Positions 11,341-23,547 of a stretch of DNA of 64,000 nucleotides are shown here, piece by piece (within the stretch, counting starts at the first letter, position 1; the number at the start of each line of letters is the position of its first letter). The notes beneath the pieces are model-generated. The model saw only the letters and a list, made by a program, of their open reading frames with translations, ran no database searches and had not been told where the DNA came from. A program made the translations under genes and the position numbers. The DNA lies in NCBI GenBank assembly GCA_020744225.1, contig JAGMWG010000027.1:1-64000 (forward strand). The letters run 5' to 3'. The stretch is from Paraphoma chrysanthemicola (Eukaryota > Ascomycota > Dothideomycetes > Pleosporales > Phaeosphaeriaceae).

Positions 11341-13198
11341 AACTAGAACATATATGACTAGTAGCACACCTAGACATGAACTTAGGGAGGAGCTGCAAAG
11401 GTACTGAAGGTCGGTACAAGATTAGACCAGTCCTGCAACCAGCATCCAAAACTCGGTATGTCCTTCATATCCATAGCGGAGTTGTCCATCACTGTATGCT
11501 CACATCAGACGTCTAGGTTAATCATGTGCCTTGCTGATATCAAGAGAGGTACAAGAATTCATTCAAAAGGCAGCCCTGATTCTTCGTCTATAAGAATCTT
11601 TCCACAAAGCCTTACTACGCACAAACCCTGGTTGGCATGCCGGCCATTCACGATTCTTTGGTCAACACATCACGACCACCGTGGCGACATCGGCCTCGAG
11701 GGCACCCATGGGTCTCAACGACAAATGACTCGCGCGTTGCGTCACGTTGTACGACTCCGCCCTTGTAGTTCCAACGCAAGTGTGATGAAGTCTTTCCGTC
11801 CTTGCGTATTATCAAAATTTATCGCATCTTGTCCGGCGCGTGAATGCATGAGCTCGCGACCCGGCTCGCCTAGCACACTTAAAACATGGCAAAAGCCCGT
11901 AGTTTATACACAAGTGCATGGAGAAGAGGTGGACGCTAAGAGAGTACAAGTACAAGCAGGGCGGGAAAGAGGAGGAAGCGAAATAGGCGGGCTAGCTAGT
12001 TCAGCACGAGAAGAAGTTCTGGAGCGTGGCATTGCGGTTGGGGCGGACGGGTCCCAGCGAGAGCGCCTTGATCTGGATCCACGTGTTTGCACTAAAGGTG
12101 TTTGTCGAGACCGTTCTACGGCACGGTCTCCCGCTGGCCTTTGTTTGTGGACTAGCGCACGTGAGACAACTCAACTCATTAAACCATGAACACGCACAAA
12201 ACTGACTCACGACAGACCTACACACGAAGCGATCACCTGTGTCGAGGCCACTGCCGCAGACCGCGACTTCAACAGCCTGACCCGGACGAACCGATACAGC
12301 TCCGCGGTCGACTTAAGGGGGTTTTGCGTGCTGAGAATAGCCGAGCTCGGCGCCACTGTCAAATAGACGCAGAACCATTCCGCGCCGCTAGAGGCTGCCG
12401 CTTGCGCAGGATGCGGAAGCTTTGTCCCTGATCCGCCGGAGTGCGAACGATGGGATCTAGCAGTGGTGGCCATGGACACCGTTTTGTGCTGCAGTAGTAG
12501 AGGGGCATGCAGGGGTTGTGAGTGATCATTTGCCAGATAGGAAGTGTCCGCCGTAGAGGACGGATGCGGGCGACGAATCTGGCGCGTGATTTGGCATGTC
12601 TGACTAAGCAGGATACGCTCATCAAGGCGATGGTCTTGAAGGATCCCAATGCTGGAGCAGGATCCTCCGCGCATCGAGCATTCTGTCGCCCAGATCATGC
12701 CTCCCCACCTTTTAAAACAAAAACTTTAGGGGTTCAACCAACGACCAGAATGGACTAGAGGTTATCTAGCGCTCGTGTTCGTAACCTTAAAAAGCCATCG
12801 CTAAGTGTGACATTGCGTGTTCAGCATTGTGATGTCCGCTATACAATTTGCGGAAAGCAAAGTGCGTTCGGCAACAGTATTGCCGTAAGTGGCTGGATAC
12901 AATAATCCTTATGCCAGTAATCGGCAACTACAGACGAGTTTCACATCATGATAGGCGCGCTAGGTCGATTTCCGTACACCCTGCCGATGATCTACGCCAA
13001 CCCTGCTCGAACAAAGTCACTAGCGTCTCAACTGCCGAGCACAGGTCTGCTGCGCTTTGCCAGACCTATCATGTCAAAAGTTAAATTAATGTCGAGTGAA
13101 CTTAAAAATATGTGTCCATCTAGGTACAACTACTTCACAGGCTTGCCAAATCCCGGTTGATACGATTACAATCAGATTAGCAGACCAGAGGCCCAACA
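11341..13198. other. Gene-poor region upstream of the rhodopsin-domain gene
   Basis: Base composition returns to normal. Several open frames (243 aa on plus from 11458, 163 aa on minus from 12698) overlap on opposite strands, lack hydrophobic or motif structure and look like chance frames. I recognise no gene, RNA or repeat. The last few hundred bases should contain the promoter of the gene starting at 13199. Confidence 0.4.
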
Positions 13199-14539
13199 AT
13201 GTGGGATTCTCTACCGAATACACCCTCATTTCAGGCATTCATGCGAACACCAGAGTTCCTGGAATTGCCAGCAATGTTACCGCCAGATGGCGTGATACCG
13301 GATTTCGAGAACCCGGATAACTTGCGCCAGCCTGGGCTTGCCGTACTCCAGCTTCTTATTGTCACGCTGGCGGTAAGCATAAGATTCTACACCAAAACCT
13401 TCATCCTCAGGAGAACAATGATCGAGGATTGTAAGTCACCATTGCGAGCAGCGATAGCAGGACCTACTAAGATGACGACAGATTGGTTATACATGTCATG
13501 GGTGTTATTCGTGGGTTTCCACGTGATCGTTTTCAAGGCAGAGAACCTGCCCCTTGGGGTCCATCAATATGATTTGAAAGTAGGGAAGGCATTGGTTCAT
13601 GCAAAGGTAATATGCACTCCTCTCTATTACTCCAGGCTACCTCGCAAGCATACATAATCTGACACCCACCACAGCTTCTCTTCATCGGCGTAGGCGTCTA
13701 TGCATTTTTGATGCTCACGCTCAAAACCGCCATCGTCCTCCAAATCCGTCGCATGTTCATTCCCCACCTACACACCACGGGCCTCAGCACCTACCAACGC
13801 TACCTACTGTACTGTGTTCACGCCACACTTGCCGCCAATATCCTATACTACCTTCCCATATTCATCTACCATTGGTGTATCTGTCGACCTGTTCAACGTG
13901 CGTGGGATCCTAGAGTACCCGGGCGGTGTGTGTCGAACGATCAGTTCTACTATGTCATCTCAGGCATATTGAACACGACGAGTGACTTGGTCATCATCTT
14001 GGTGCCGCAGCCACTAATTTGGAGTCTTAAAATCGATCGACGGAAGAAATGGGGCCTCAGTATCGTCTTTAGTCTAGGAGGACTGTAAGTGATTACAATG
14101 ATGATGATGACCTCGGCGTATTCCCATCTCGCCAATTTTATCTTTCCTTTGCTGACTCTGAAACACCAGTGCCCTGGGAACCTCGATAGCCCGCCTCTAC
14201 TACGCCGTTCAAATGAACCGCTCCGACGACAAAACGTACTACGCCGCGCTAATGGGGAAATGGGCAGAGCCGGAACTCACCTTTGGTTTTCTGGCTATAT
14301 GTCTCCCCGTCTTCCCGAGCTTCATGAAAAAGGTCAAATCAGCTACCATCGGCCGACACACTATGTCCTTCTGGATGGCCAGTCCTGCCATAGACACGGA
14401 TCGAACTCGGCGTGTACAGGGTCCGGACAGTGGCACAATCATAGACGCCAAGATGGACATGAAGTCCAACGCAATGACGAGTACTGAGTCGAGGGGCGAC
14501 AGTGTTTGGATGAGTGAGAGTTCCAATGGCGCGAAATAG
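13199..14539 (+). CDS. Fungal rhodopsin-domain (Pth11-like) membrane protein
   Basis: Four exons are supported by splice signals and frame: 13199-13430, 13482-13606, 13675-14084 and 14170-14539, giving 378 aa. The first intron is 51 nt and could be read through in frame. The protein has an N-terminal segment of about 45 residues, then seven hydrophobic spans. Family landmarks are LAVSIRFYTK in span 1, WLYMSWVLFVGFH, KTAIVLQIRRMF, CICRPVQRAWDP with the conserved cysteines, DLVIILVPQPLIWSLKI and GTSIARLYYA. A polar C-terminal tail (DRTRRVQGPDSGT...) follows. These proteins belong to the fungal rhodopsin-domain family (DUF-type, related to Pth11-like receptors). A sensory or receptor role at the plasma membrane is inferred; the ligand is unknown. 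Confidence 0.85.
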
Positions 14540-14682
14540 GGTGACAAATTCGCTATAATTGTAGATATTGCGGCGCGAACTTAACGATCCCCTTCAATAA
14601 TGAAATCCATACACTCCTGGCCTCCTTTCCATTTAACAGCTACGATGTTGCTAGGCGCAGCATTACAATGCCTTTATTACTG

Positions 14683-15602
14683 CTAAGCTAATGTGCGTGA
14701 CAACGAGCATTGACCTTGTAGAATTTTGTACTTCTCTGTTGCTGCGCTCCCAGTGTTCAAGGTATCACGCTGCCCGATGAGACGCGTACAGTCTGCTAGA
14801 ATGGTAAAGAGTTGATGATGTAACACTTCCGCCTCGATATAACCTCCAGGGGGATCTTGTTTCCAATCCTCGCTTGCGTAAAACGATGGTCTTGATTCGG
14901 CAAGAGCGTCCGTGATTGACAGCACAGCACGCGAAGATCACGGAAGACGGTCGCTGTGGTGCTCAATGACTGTGAAGGTGGACCTCTCATCTTCATGATG
15001 GCTTCGATACCTCGCTGATGGTTCAGAAAACTGGTTGGCCTAGTTGGTAGGAATATTTCCAGAAGCATGCAAGACAGTGCGATGAGTAAGGACTCGTTTG
15101 TAGTCTGAAGCTCAGGCTGGGCTAGATGGGTGTTGATCTGGCGCAATGCCGCGCCGTAATGAGCATAGCCTCTGGTGATAATCTTCTTTTGGTTGTGTTG
15201 ACTTCCAAAGAACGTCACAGCTAAGCTCAGGATGGCTTCGCGCAATAGACTAAGAGCCGGGTCCAAGAACCTTGGATCGCCTTTGCACGTGTAAATCATG
15301 TTGCACGCCCTCCATAGCAGAGTCCGACCTCCGTTACTGACTTGCTCGAAGTCGTGTAGTACGCCTTTAAATCAATCTTAAAGTCCGCCATGGCCACACC
15401 AAACATTTTTGATAGCGCTGTCTGGTGGCTGTTCATGACCTCGCCATCTTTGCACACCGTGTAAGGCACATCAAGTGTGATCTTGCCCTTGTCGAGCCTG
15501 GTTGGCATGCGCCACTTCCTAATCGTAGTCTTAAAGTTGCGGAGCCGCACGGTATACCAGTCACGTATTGCAACACAGATGTCATACGTACAGGCTACAC
15601 GA
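14683..15602 (-). pseudogene. Broken fungal-specific transcription-factor-domain gene
   Basis: The minus strand carries a protein-like stretch typical of the fungal-specific transcription factor domain: SLLREAILSLAVTFFGSQHN, GYAHYGAALRQINTHL, LIALSCMLLEIFLPTRP and FLNHQRGIEAIMKMRGP. The frame is broken at least twice. One shift lies between ...ADFKIDLK and GVLHDFEQVSNGGRTLLWRA (near 15365). A second lies between ...VFRDLR and AVLSITDALAESRPSFY (near 14930). No Zn2Cys6 DNA-binding domain is found upstream, where the sequence runs into an A+T-rich patch from about 15603. It is best read as a truncated, decayed regulator gene. One of the breaks could be an unseen intron, but two shifts plus the missing N-terminus favour a pseudogene. 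Confidence 0.65.
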
Positions 15603-15790
15603 TCTGTTAGAACAAATACTAGCTATTAGATTATAGATCTATACTAACTATACTAAATAAAGAAGTATGTATAATTAAGAAAGAATAATCATACTATATA
15701 GAACAGTGTATATCACATATACTTTGCTACAAGTGTTAGACTTGCTTAGTCCCTTTATTAGGCTAAGCCTCGTATACGGCCAAAATACTA
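15603..15790. repeat. Small A+T-rich patch
   Basis: Short stretch of TA-rich sequence (ctagctattagattatagat...) between two broken genes, similar in composition to the larger RIP islands. I see no gene in it. Confidence 0.5.
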
Positions 15791-15791
15791 G

Positions 15792-16620
15792 CTAAGAACT
15801 GTATCTGTTGTCTAATGCTTTAAAACGGACCCTAGATCGGGTTAAGTCATCTCCCGTGTCGTCTTCTGAGATGGTATGGGCTAGGTGTACTCTCTTAGTC
15901 TTTACCCGAGCACTAGTAAGACTTCTAGTGTCCCTGAAGGCCTGAGCCACCATTATCGGGTCGCTAGAGCGAGTCATACTAACCACAGAGATCAGTAAGT
16001 CGCTGGCTTCATTTCGGGCGCTGTTTTCAAATCCGCGTCGGAAAGTCTTGTTCTTGAGCGACTTATAGGCATCGACCCATGACCTTTCTTTCTTAGATCC
16101 ATGCGTGATCTCTCGAGCTTCACTTCCCAATCCAGTGGTGCCGACCGCATATTGAGTTTGTCCTCTTGAAGTTGTTATGTTCCAGCGCAGCCTCCAACTC
16201 TTTGAGATCGCTGATGCTTCTCATGTTTTTTGTGTCTTCGTCGTCAGAAGAGTCTGGAGGAGTTGAGATTGCGCGTGACTCTGGTAGGAAAATATCCAGA
16301 TCGCTCCCTACATCGTTCGGTACTTTGAACTCATAAACTTTGTGTGTAGGTATTTCGCGGCCCAAAGGAGCAACCATGCTAAGCGGAAGATCGTTATGGA
16401 GCATCGCTGTGGAACGAGACTTTTTCGCAGCGGGTTTATGAACGTTAAGATCCGGTTTGCGACGCTTCAAGGTTCTTGTTCGTAGATCAAAGGTAAACCC
16501 GTCGTTCGAGCTGACGCCTGTATTGATGCTCATCGCACGCCGGACTGCATGCTTTGCGGCATCTTCTTTGGTTTTCGTCAATGATGGTCCAAGTTGAATA
16601 ACTTATGTCCAATATCCAAT
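15792..16620 (-). pseudogene. Unrecognised gene fragment, frame broken
   Basis: Two minus-strand frames abut at about 16125 and together look like one polar protein of about 270 residues. The upstream part has a nuclear-type basic stretch (RTRTLKRRKPDLNVH) and an acidic patch (PPDSSDDEDTKN). The downstream part begins ...WIGSEAREITHGSKKE. Joining them needs a one-base shift with no usable intron. The upstream frame has no ATG before MSINTGVSSND and begins after a TAA. I do not recognise the family. It is probably a decayed gene next to the A+T patch; a sequencing indel is the alternative. Confidence 0.4.
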
Positions 16621-16907
16621 CCCGTTCCGGAATTCGGAGACCCACGAGGCTCGAGCAACATGTTGATGTCCATGTGAGGTACCCGTGACTATGGGTACTT
16701 GGGATCAATAGCCGGCAAACAAATTAGATCGCACAATATGTGGGTCACGCTGTTGTGAATGCCTGGAACTCTTTTGATGAGCGTGTACAAAAAAGCTCGA
16801 TTCAATTGTGTTCTGGCGATCGCGCTAAATTTGCAAGAGGCCCAGGACTCTGGGCTTCGTCCGCTAGACTGCGGCTGCAGCCTGCTGCACAGCCACGCGA
16901 AAACGGC

Positions 16908-19900
16908 TCAGAATGGATTGGTCCACGTTGGCCTGTTATTCGTCCACTCTGCTCTCAACGCGTCAATCTTAGCAATAAACTCCCGCCGATTAATCGCATC
17001 CTGTGTCTGTCCCACAGCCGCCTGTCTATGTAGCGACGTCGCATATCCCTCTTCCAATCCCGTTAAGTATGTATCGACATTAGCGAACGCCTTGGTAATC
17101 GCCTGCGCCGTCATCGTCCGCATGAACGTATCCCATTCAGCGCGCAAGTTCAGCGGTCCCCACGTTCGTATCGTCCCACTGACGTCTTTGTTGATGTTGT
17201 TCAAATACGAGTTCTCCAGCAAATCCATGCGGTTGCCGATGCGCGTCTTCTGCGCGACGAGGAGCGCCTGTATAGCAGGCTCGGCGTGGTACTTAACCAC
17301 GCTGATCGAGTTCTTGACGTACTGGAACAGATTGTTCCCAAAGCCCGCATACTCCTGCAGCGTGTACGTGTTGCGCGCGGGAGCCGCGCCCCAGATACCC
17401 TTCTTCAGGCCATTGACTTCGCCGTGCAGCAGCACAAACTCGGCCGTGTAGGCGTTGCCGGTACCCGGGAACTCATAGCCCACGTGGTCGATTGCGTCTT
17501 TTTCGATGCCGTTGATGATGGGCCGGTAGCCGCGCGACGCCTTGGACCAGAAGCTCGCGAGGCATTGGCACCGGTCGACGACGAGCTGGTTAGGGGCAGC
17601 GTAGCATGTTACTGTGTCGCCTCTATTGCCTGCCCAGCGTGTGAAGAAGTCGGTGATGAGTTGGAATTCTAGCACGTGCTCGGTGCCGTAGTTCTGCGTG
17701 TCCGTGGGGAACGGGATGGTACCGAAGCGGAAATCGGTGCATCTGCTCGGGTCGATGTAGCCGTATGCGAGGGCGCCAGGAACAGCCTACAGCTGTTTGT
17801 CAGTAATGTCGCTCGGAGGAAAGGTTCTTTGGGAACTCACCGCCAGCAATTGGCCAGAGGGTGGGAAATCGAGGGATGAAATGGTGATGAGGTTTCTGCC
17901 TCTGCAAAACTGGCCTCTCTTGGGCTCACGCTTCGCCAGATAATGGGTGGTAGACACGTCACCAGCCGCACGCTTTGCGACGTCCGCTTTGCCGCTTCCG
18001 GGTACATGTGATAGTTTTGCACACGCGGAACCATCTTCAACGCTGTCAACTGCGCCGGGACAGAGTAAGTTCTGAAGATCAACGTGAAATGGTGGGCCCC
18101 ATGGGACTGCTCGTTTCGCGAATCTGTGCGGACTGATCGCTGAGAAACCACCGTCCTGATAAAGTGGGGTATCCAAGCTTTCGTTATAGCCGCCGTCCAT
18201 GAGTAAATCGCGCTTCGACGGCTGGCCAGTTCGTAGATCCGGGCATTTGCCGCCAGGAATGACTTCCACCTCTCCAGAGCCCGGGAGATCCCAGGTCTTC
18301 TTACCCCAACCAAACTCCCGAGGGGTATCGACCTGTGCGTACAGCTTCGCACCAAGCGTCATGCCGTAAGTCCACGGGCAAGTCGCTTCCGTACTTATAC
18401 CCGCGCCAACGTCGAATCGGATGTAGCCGTCCGCTACAACACCTGCTGTCGCGCCTCCTACTTTCCAACGATCGTCGAAGCGAATACCAAACTCCACGAT
18501 GGCCTTCAAATGGGCTTCTGCCTTGCCCATTGCCTGGACACCCGCGTAAAATTGCGGCTCCAGGAGGCCGTTCTGATCCCCGGTGTTTCCAGCGTCGAGG
18601 TCGTCTTCCACCTTTGGTTCGTAGTCCTGTTCGACGGCTGGGTACGTCTGGCGAACCTCCCACCCGGCCAGATCGACCTGCGTCTCGATCTCCGCAGAGA
18701 GCGTCAAGGCGGCGTTGAACTCGCCAGCAACCCTGACTGACGGTCCGATTGTAACGATTCCTGGGATTCGGAAGGTCGCACCAGGGAATGGCAGCGTCAA
18801 GATGGTTTTCTCGCCCGATTCGTAAGTGACGCTGATCAGTGCTTCGAGTGTGAAGGTAGCTGTTACTTTGCCCTCGTTCATGAAGGTAAGATAGGATTGG
18901 CTCAAGTCCAGGGCGACTCCTTCGCTCCCGAAATTGAGCTTCGTGATAAGCGTGAATCCAAAGCTCGTCGATACGCTAACATCGGTCAATGCTTGCACGA
19001 GGACGTGCGCATGCACCTTAGTATTGCCTTCGCCACAATCGACCTTATCATCGATGATCTTGGCAATGAACTGCTCTTGGACGTTGTGCGTGAACTCTTT
19101 CTTGATCTCAGGCTTGACCAGATTCTTGAGCCAAGAAATTAGATCTTGACCGAACCATCGTTTGTGAAGATCTTCGCGGTTGAGCATGCCGCCATGGTAA
19201 TCATCTCTCCATTCTTCCTCGAGCCACCTCTTGTGGTTGCCTCCAAAATCTGCGAGTGACCGCTTAGCCTTGCGCTTACTAGCAGCTGCAGCAACAACGT
19301 TGTCCCAGTAGTTGTCCTTGTTAGAGAAGTCGATCCGCATGTGAGTCTCGCCAACGCCCCGAGGCACGCGACGGAACTCGTAGTCAAATGTGAGATCGTA
19401 TACGATTGGCTTACCATACCCTTCCAATCGTTTGACGAGACGATGTGGTATCTGCGGGTCTTTCGACGGCATCATGGATTTGGCAACCGCGTAGCGGCCT
19501 GCTCCACAGCCTTCCGGCATTTCCAGAATGGTGCCTGGTACACCATGTCCGAGTCCAATCTTGTGGCAGTTGCTGTCTTCCGAATCATCGGTGCAGAACA
19601 TTTGTATCGTCTGCTCATCCTCACTCGGGCCACCCTTGCAATTGAACAACTCCCAGTGTGATCCGTCTCTCTTGTCAAGGGAGTGTTGCAGCTCATCTGG
19701 CGACGCGAGGACGACGAACTGGAATGCAGCGTTGCCAGGGTCGTTGTCAGTCTTCCCGCCTTGGCCACCAAAGGTATCATCGATTTCCAGCGTGAAGTCA
19801 GAGTGTACGTCGTCGCCTGTGGGCGGATCGCTGAAGAGACGGTCCAAGGGAACTGGAAGGAACAGTTGTTTACCATTCGCGGGATCGCAACAAAAGACTC

Positions 19901-22483
19901 TCGATCGTTCCATGCGTGGGAAGCAAGAGCCTCCGCCTCCGTATGGACTGTCGGTGAGCTGCACCTGCTTCCCGACAGGGCAATGATTGTCGTAGCACGT
20001 GTCGGAAGACGAGGTGTCGCCATGCCAGCGACAGTTCTTCCAATTCTGTGAGTCCTTCTTTGGACAGCAGTACCTTTTCTGCATCTTCATGTCCTGCTTT
20101 TCGAGCCATTTGATCAGCGGCGTGTCGATCAATGAGATTGTATCAGCGAGGTCAGCAACCGTACTCATGAAGGTCCCGGAGAAGGTCATGGTTGTATCGT
20201 CGTTGTTGCACGCTTTGTTGACACCCGCCCAGTAACAGTCGTGTCCTTTTGCCGCTGGCGACTCACAGCAGTAAGCCTTGTTTCCATCCTCGCAGTACTT
20301 GCCATCACCCCATCTATTCATTTGCAGCATGACCTCATTGTCTTGACAATGACCGTTGCAAGAAGTCGGATTGCCACGCCATTTACACTTCTTCGGGTCG
20401 GGTGCGCTCATCGTCGGACAACAGAGTTGGCTGTCTGCTTCTTTTGAGTGCCGAGTGATTGGTTTGGCTCCACCGCAGGGTTGCTGGGTGATCTTGAAAA
20501 AGCCTGCTTTGCAGGTTCCACCGCAATCGGAGACATAGCAGTCGGGAACAGTGGCATCATCCCAGTACGATGCGTCGTCGGCCGTCATAGCCAAAGCCTT
20601 GATCGACTTTGGGCTGACAACTGCATTTAGAGCGTCTAGATCGTCCGTATCCTGGTCAATGGCCCAGATGAGCAATCCACCGAGTCCCTGCTCGTTTGCG
20701 AAGTCGATCTTGGCTTTGAAGGTTTCTTTGTCATCGTATGACACCCACTGGTCATTATTCCAGGTGATATACTTGACGGCAGCTTCCTTGTCATGGTAAG
20801 GCTTGATCTTGTGTTGTTCGATGATTGCTTGAATCTCCTTATAGGTAAGAGTTCCAGAATTTGCGGAGCATGGTCCTGCAGCAGCACCGCCTTTGAAGCT
20901 GCATCCTGGCTGGTAACATGCGGAGTTCGATAGCTGGAAGCTTCGACCATAGAAGCCAAGGCCAAGGTTTAGCTTATCAGGCTTCACATCGTTGCGCCAA
21001 AATAAGTCCAAAGCCAGCTTGATCTCCGTCAGGTTAGAATGACCATAGATTTTGTTGCCGATGGGATTCGTCGCGTCCCACACGCCATGCAAATCATAGC
21101 TCATTACGTTGACAAAGTCCACATAATCCACTGCCTTTAGGTCGAAATGTCTGAGGTACCAAAAGCTTGTTGGGACCGTGAACGAGACGACGTAGTGCAT
21201 TGGTTGTTTTTTGTTCGCTTCGTCCAACTCTTTCAGAAAAGTAACAAAGTTCTTGCCATCTTCAGGTCGCCCGCCGCGATCGGTAGCTCCAGGATACTCC
21301 CAGTCGAAATCGACACCATCAAATGCGTACTGTCGCATGAATGCGAAAAGTTTCTTGATAAATAAGGCTCGATTAGCTGAAGAGCTAACTAGGTCACTAA
21401 AAACTGGCTGGGTGGCGGTGCCATTGTCGTTGAAGGTCCATCCGCCGAGCGCAATCACAGTCTTCAAGCCAGGGTTGCTTTTTTTCACTGCGGTGAATTG
21501 CGAGAACAGGTCTGGGTCCAAGTCGTCCATTGGTACCAGGTCGAATTCGCCCGGGGAGATGTAGCCAAAGGAAAAGAATAGATGGGTCAGGGCACCAGTG
21601 GGAATATCCTTGAAATCCTGCGTAATATTAGTTGTGTGGGAATAGACGTCGAAGAAGAGAGTAATAACGGTACCATTCCTTGACATTTCCTGTCGTGTGC
21701 CCATGCTTCGTAATATCCTATGACCTTCTTTTGAACGTCGCCTCCAGAGCTACCCGAGCCAGGTTGATCGCAATTGCTCTGGCATTTTGGTTCTTCTTTG
21801 GTTCCTTTTTCGCAGAATTCCGCTGTCATTCCGCAGAACCTAGTTGATGTTTAGCAGATGCGACGGGAGATACATGCATCTACACTGACCCGAAGCTAGA
21901 GCAGCAAACGTTCAACGGGCATTCTTTGCCTGGCGGATCGGCGTCTCGACCACACTCCGCCTTAGCGTTGCAGTTGGACCAACACACTTCGTTGGGACTT
22001 TGGCCATTCGTGCCGCAATACTTCTCACCATAGTTGCAGTATCCAGTCGCTTTGGGACAGCAGGCGCCGTTTTTACAAGGCTTGGACTCAGAGCACGAAT
22101 AATCCTCTTCGGCCCTTACCTGAAGCGTTCGAGGCAAAACTTCGACTCTCTCTCCAGGGAGGCATATCCGTACATTCTCGTCGTGTGGTAGTTTGGCTGA
22201 CTGATCAAATGGTCTGAGCATACATTAGCTACTGATTATAGGCACCACAACACTGCTGACCGCCTCTGGCTTCCTCGAAATATATAAAAAATGGCCAACG
22301 TCTTCCTCATCCGATTGAAACCGAGGGGAATGCTGGTACCTACGAGACTGGATTCTTGCAATACGGCGCAAAGCTCCGTTTGTGAAATTGCGCATGCGTG
22401 TGACGGTGCCCACCAGCGACAGTAGATGGCAGTGCGCAAAGAGCGGCGACCAGTAGTAAAAGAAAGTTGATTCCTCGAGCCAT
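16908..22483 (-). CDS. Large chitin-binding GH18 chitinase (subgroup C type)
   Basis: Five exons: 22483-22349, 22200-21890, 21839-21674, 21617-17841 and 17786-16908, giving about 1755 aa. The last three introns (50, 56, 54 nt) are well supported; the first (148 nt) is less certain. The N-terminus is a signal peptide (INFLLLLVAALCALPSTVAG). A cysteine-rich CBM18/hevein-type region follows (CKNGACC, CNYGEKYCG, CPLNVCCSSFGFCG). The GH18 barrel runs from VIGYYEAW through ALGGWTFND to the catalytic motif DGVDFDWEYPG, so it should hydrolyse chitin by substrate-assisted catalysis. After it come several unusual Cys-rich modules and a long C-terminal region of about 900 residues typical of subgroup C chitinases (the ones compared to killer-toxin subunits). 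It is divergent from a LysM gene, a known arrangement for this group. Secreted or wall-bound; a role in fungal wall or competitor chitin degradation is inferred. Confidence 0.88.
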
Positions 22484-23547
22484 TTTCGCAAAGATCCTGC
22501 TCGAATGAACTAGACCACTGTTCAGCAGCACTGCAGCGCGGTGGAGGACGAACAGTATTCTTAGGGTGCGTGAGCACTATCTGCGCTAAGCACTTCCAAA
22601 TGCAATTCGCGACCCTGTAAAGAACGTGCATATGGGGCACCTAGACGCATGGATCCACTGTTCCAGGCAGAAGGATTCCGAACCTCCGGGGTTGTCTTGC
22701 CTGGTTCGTTCGAAAGATCGGTGTGTACTTTGAGGTTTGAAACGGCTAATGCTCAAACACTACACCTTTCCTGGCATTGCGCCGTGCCAATACATCGTTG
22801 GTGCACTTGGCAAAATCGAGCCGTTCCGAAGCCTCAAGGCCACTCTGCATGATCTGAGCCAAACGCTTGTGTGCTACCCAAGCTCATCGGTCAACTCTTG
22901 GTGCAGAGTGGAGGGAGACCCAGCGGTCAATGGAGCTATCGCAGGTAACGATACGATCGGATGCCTGGCAGGTATTGCACGCGTGAAAGTGTGTGAGCAG
23001 AAGTTCCATCATCGACACGTGAGTACGGGCGGAGCCCAGTCGAGTGCGTACCTTTTGATGCTCATGTCAGCTCGGATGTTGAGCCAAGAAGTAGCGGAAT
23101 CGAAACCACCATGGTGATGGGCATAACGTACCCAATGGAGTTACCATCGCCGACCGGACATGATTTAGCGAAGTTTTCGCCCCCAGTTGTCCCAGTTAAC
23201 GGCGGACGCGAGAGTCCAGGCATGGCTGGAGTCGAGGTGAAAATATCCGGGGCGGCAGGAGCCATGTCTTCCCGAGCGAAAGCAGATGAGCCGCATGGAG
23301 CCCCACCTTCCCCTGCGTCAGACACTCTACAGTACATAAGCGCGGCACGATTTTAGCCGCCCCACGTACCGATGCAGCATCTCGGCCGTTCAAGGTCGTA
23401 TCTGCGTAGAACATCCTCACGCTGAAGTTGCGAGGTGTAGTCTCCCGCGCGTGTTTCTCTACTAATCGCAAGCACTAGTAACTTTCGATATATCGTGTAC
23501 TGCCAAATATTACTTCGAGGGCTTGTATCGTACCAACACGCTCCAAG
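22484..23547. promoter_or_regulatory. Shared divergent promoter region of the chitinase and LysM genes
   Basis: 1064 bp lie between the two divergent start codons, with no convincing ORF. Both genes must have their 5' control sequences here, which would allow co-regulation. I could not identify a specific operator by eye. Confidence 0.6.

Noticed and set aside
11458..12189. 243-aa plus-strand frame between the A+T island and the rhodopsin gene
   Set aside because: Starts next to RIP-affected DNA, overlaps an opposite frame and shows no family features.
18301..20109. Several 80-180-aa frames inside the chitinase on both strands
   Set aside because: Shadows of the large chitinase exon, which is supported by GH18 and Cys-rich motifs.
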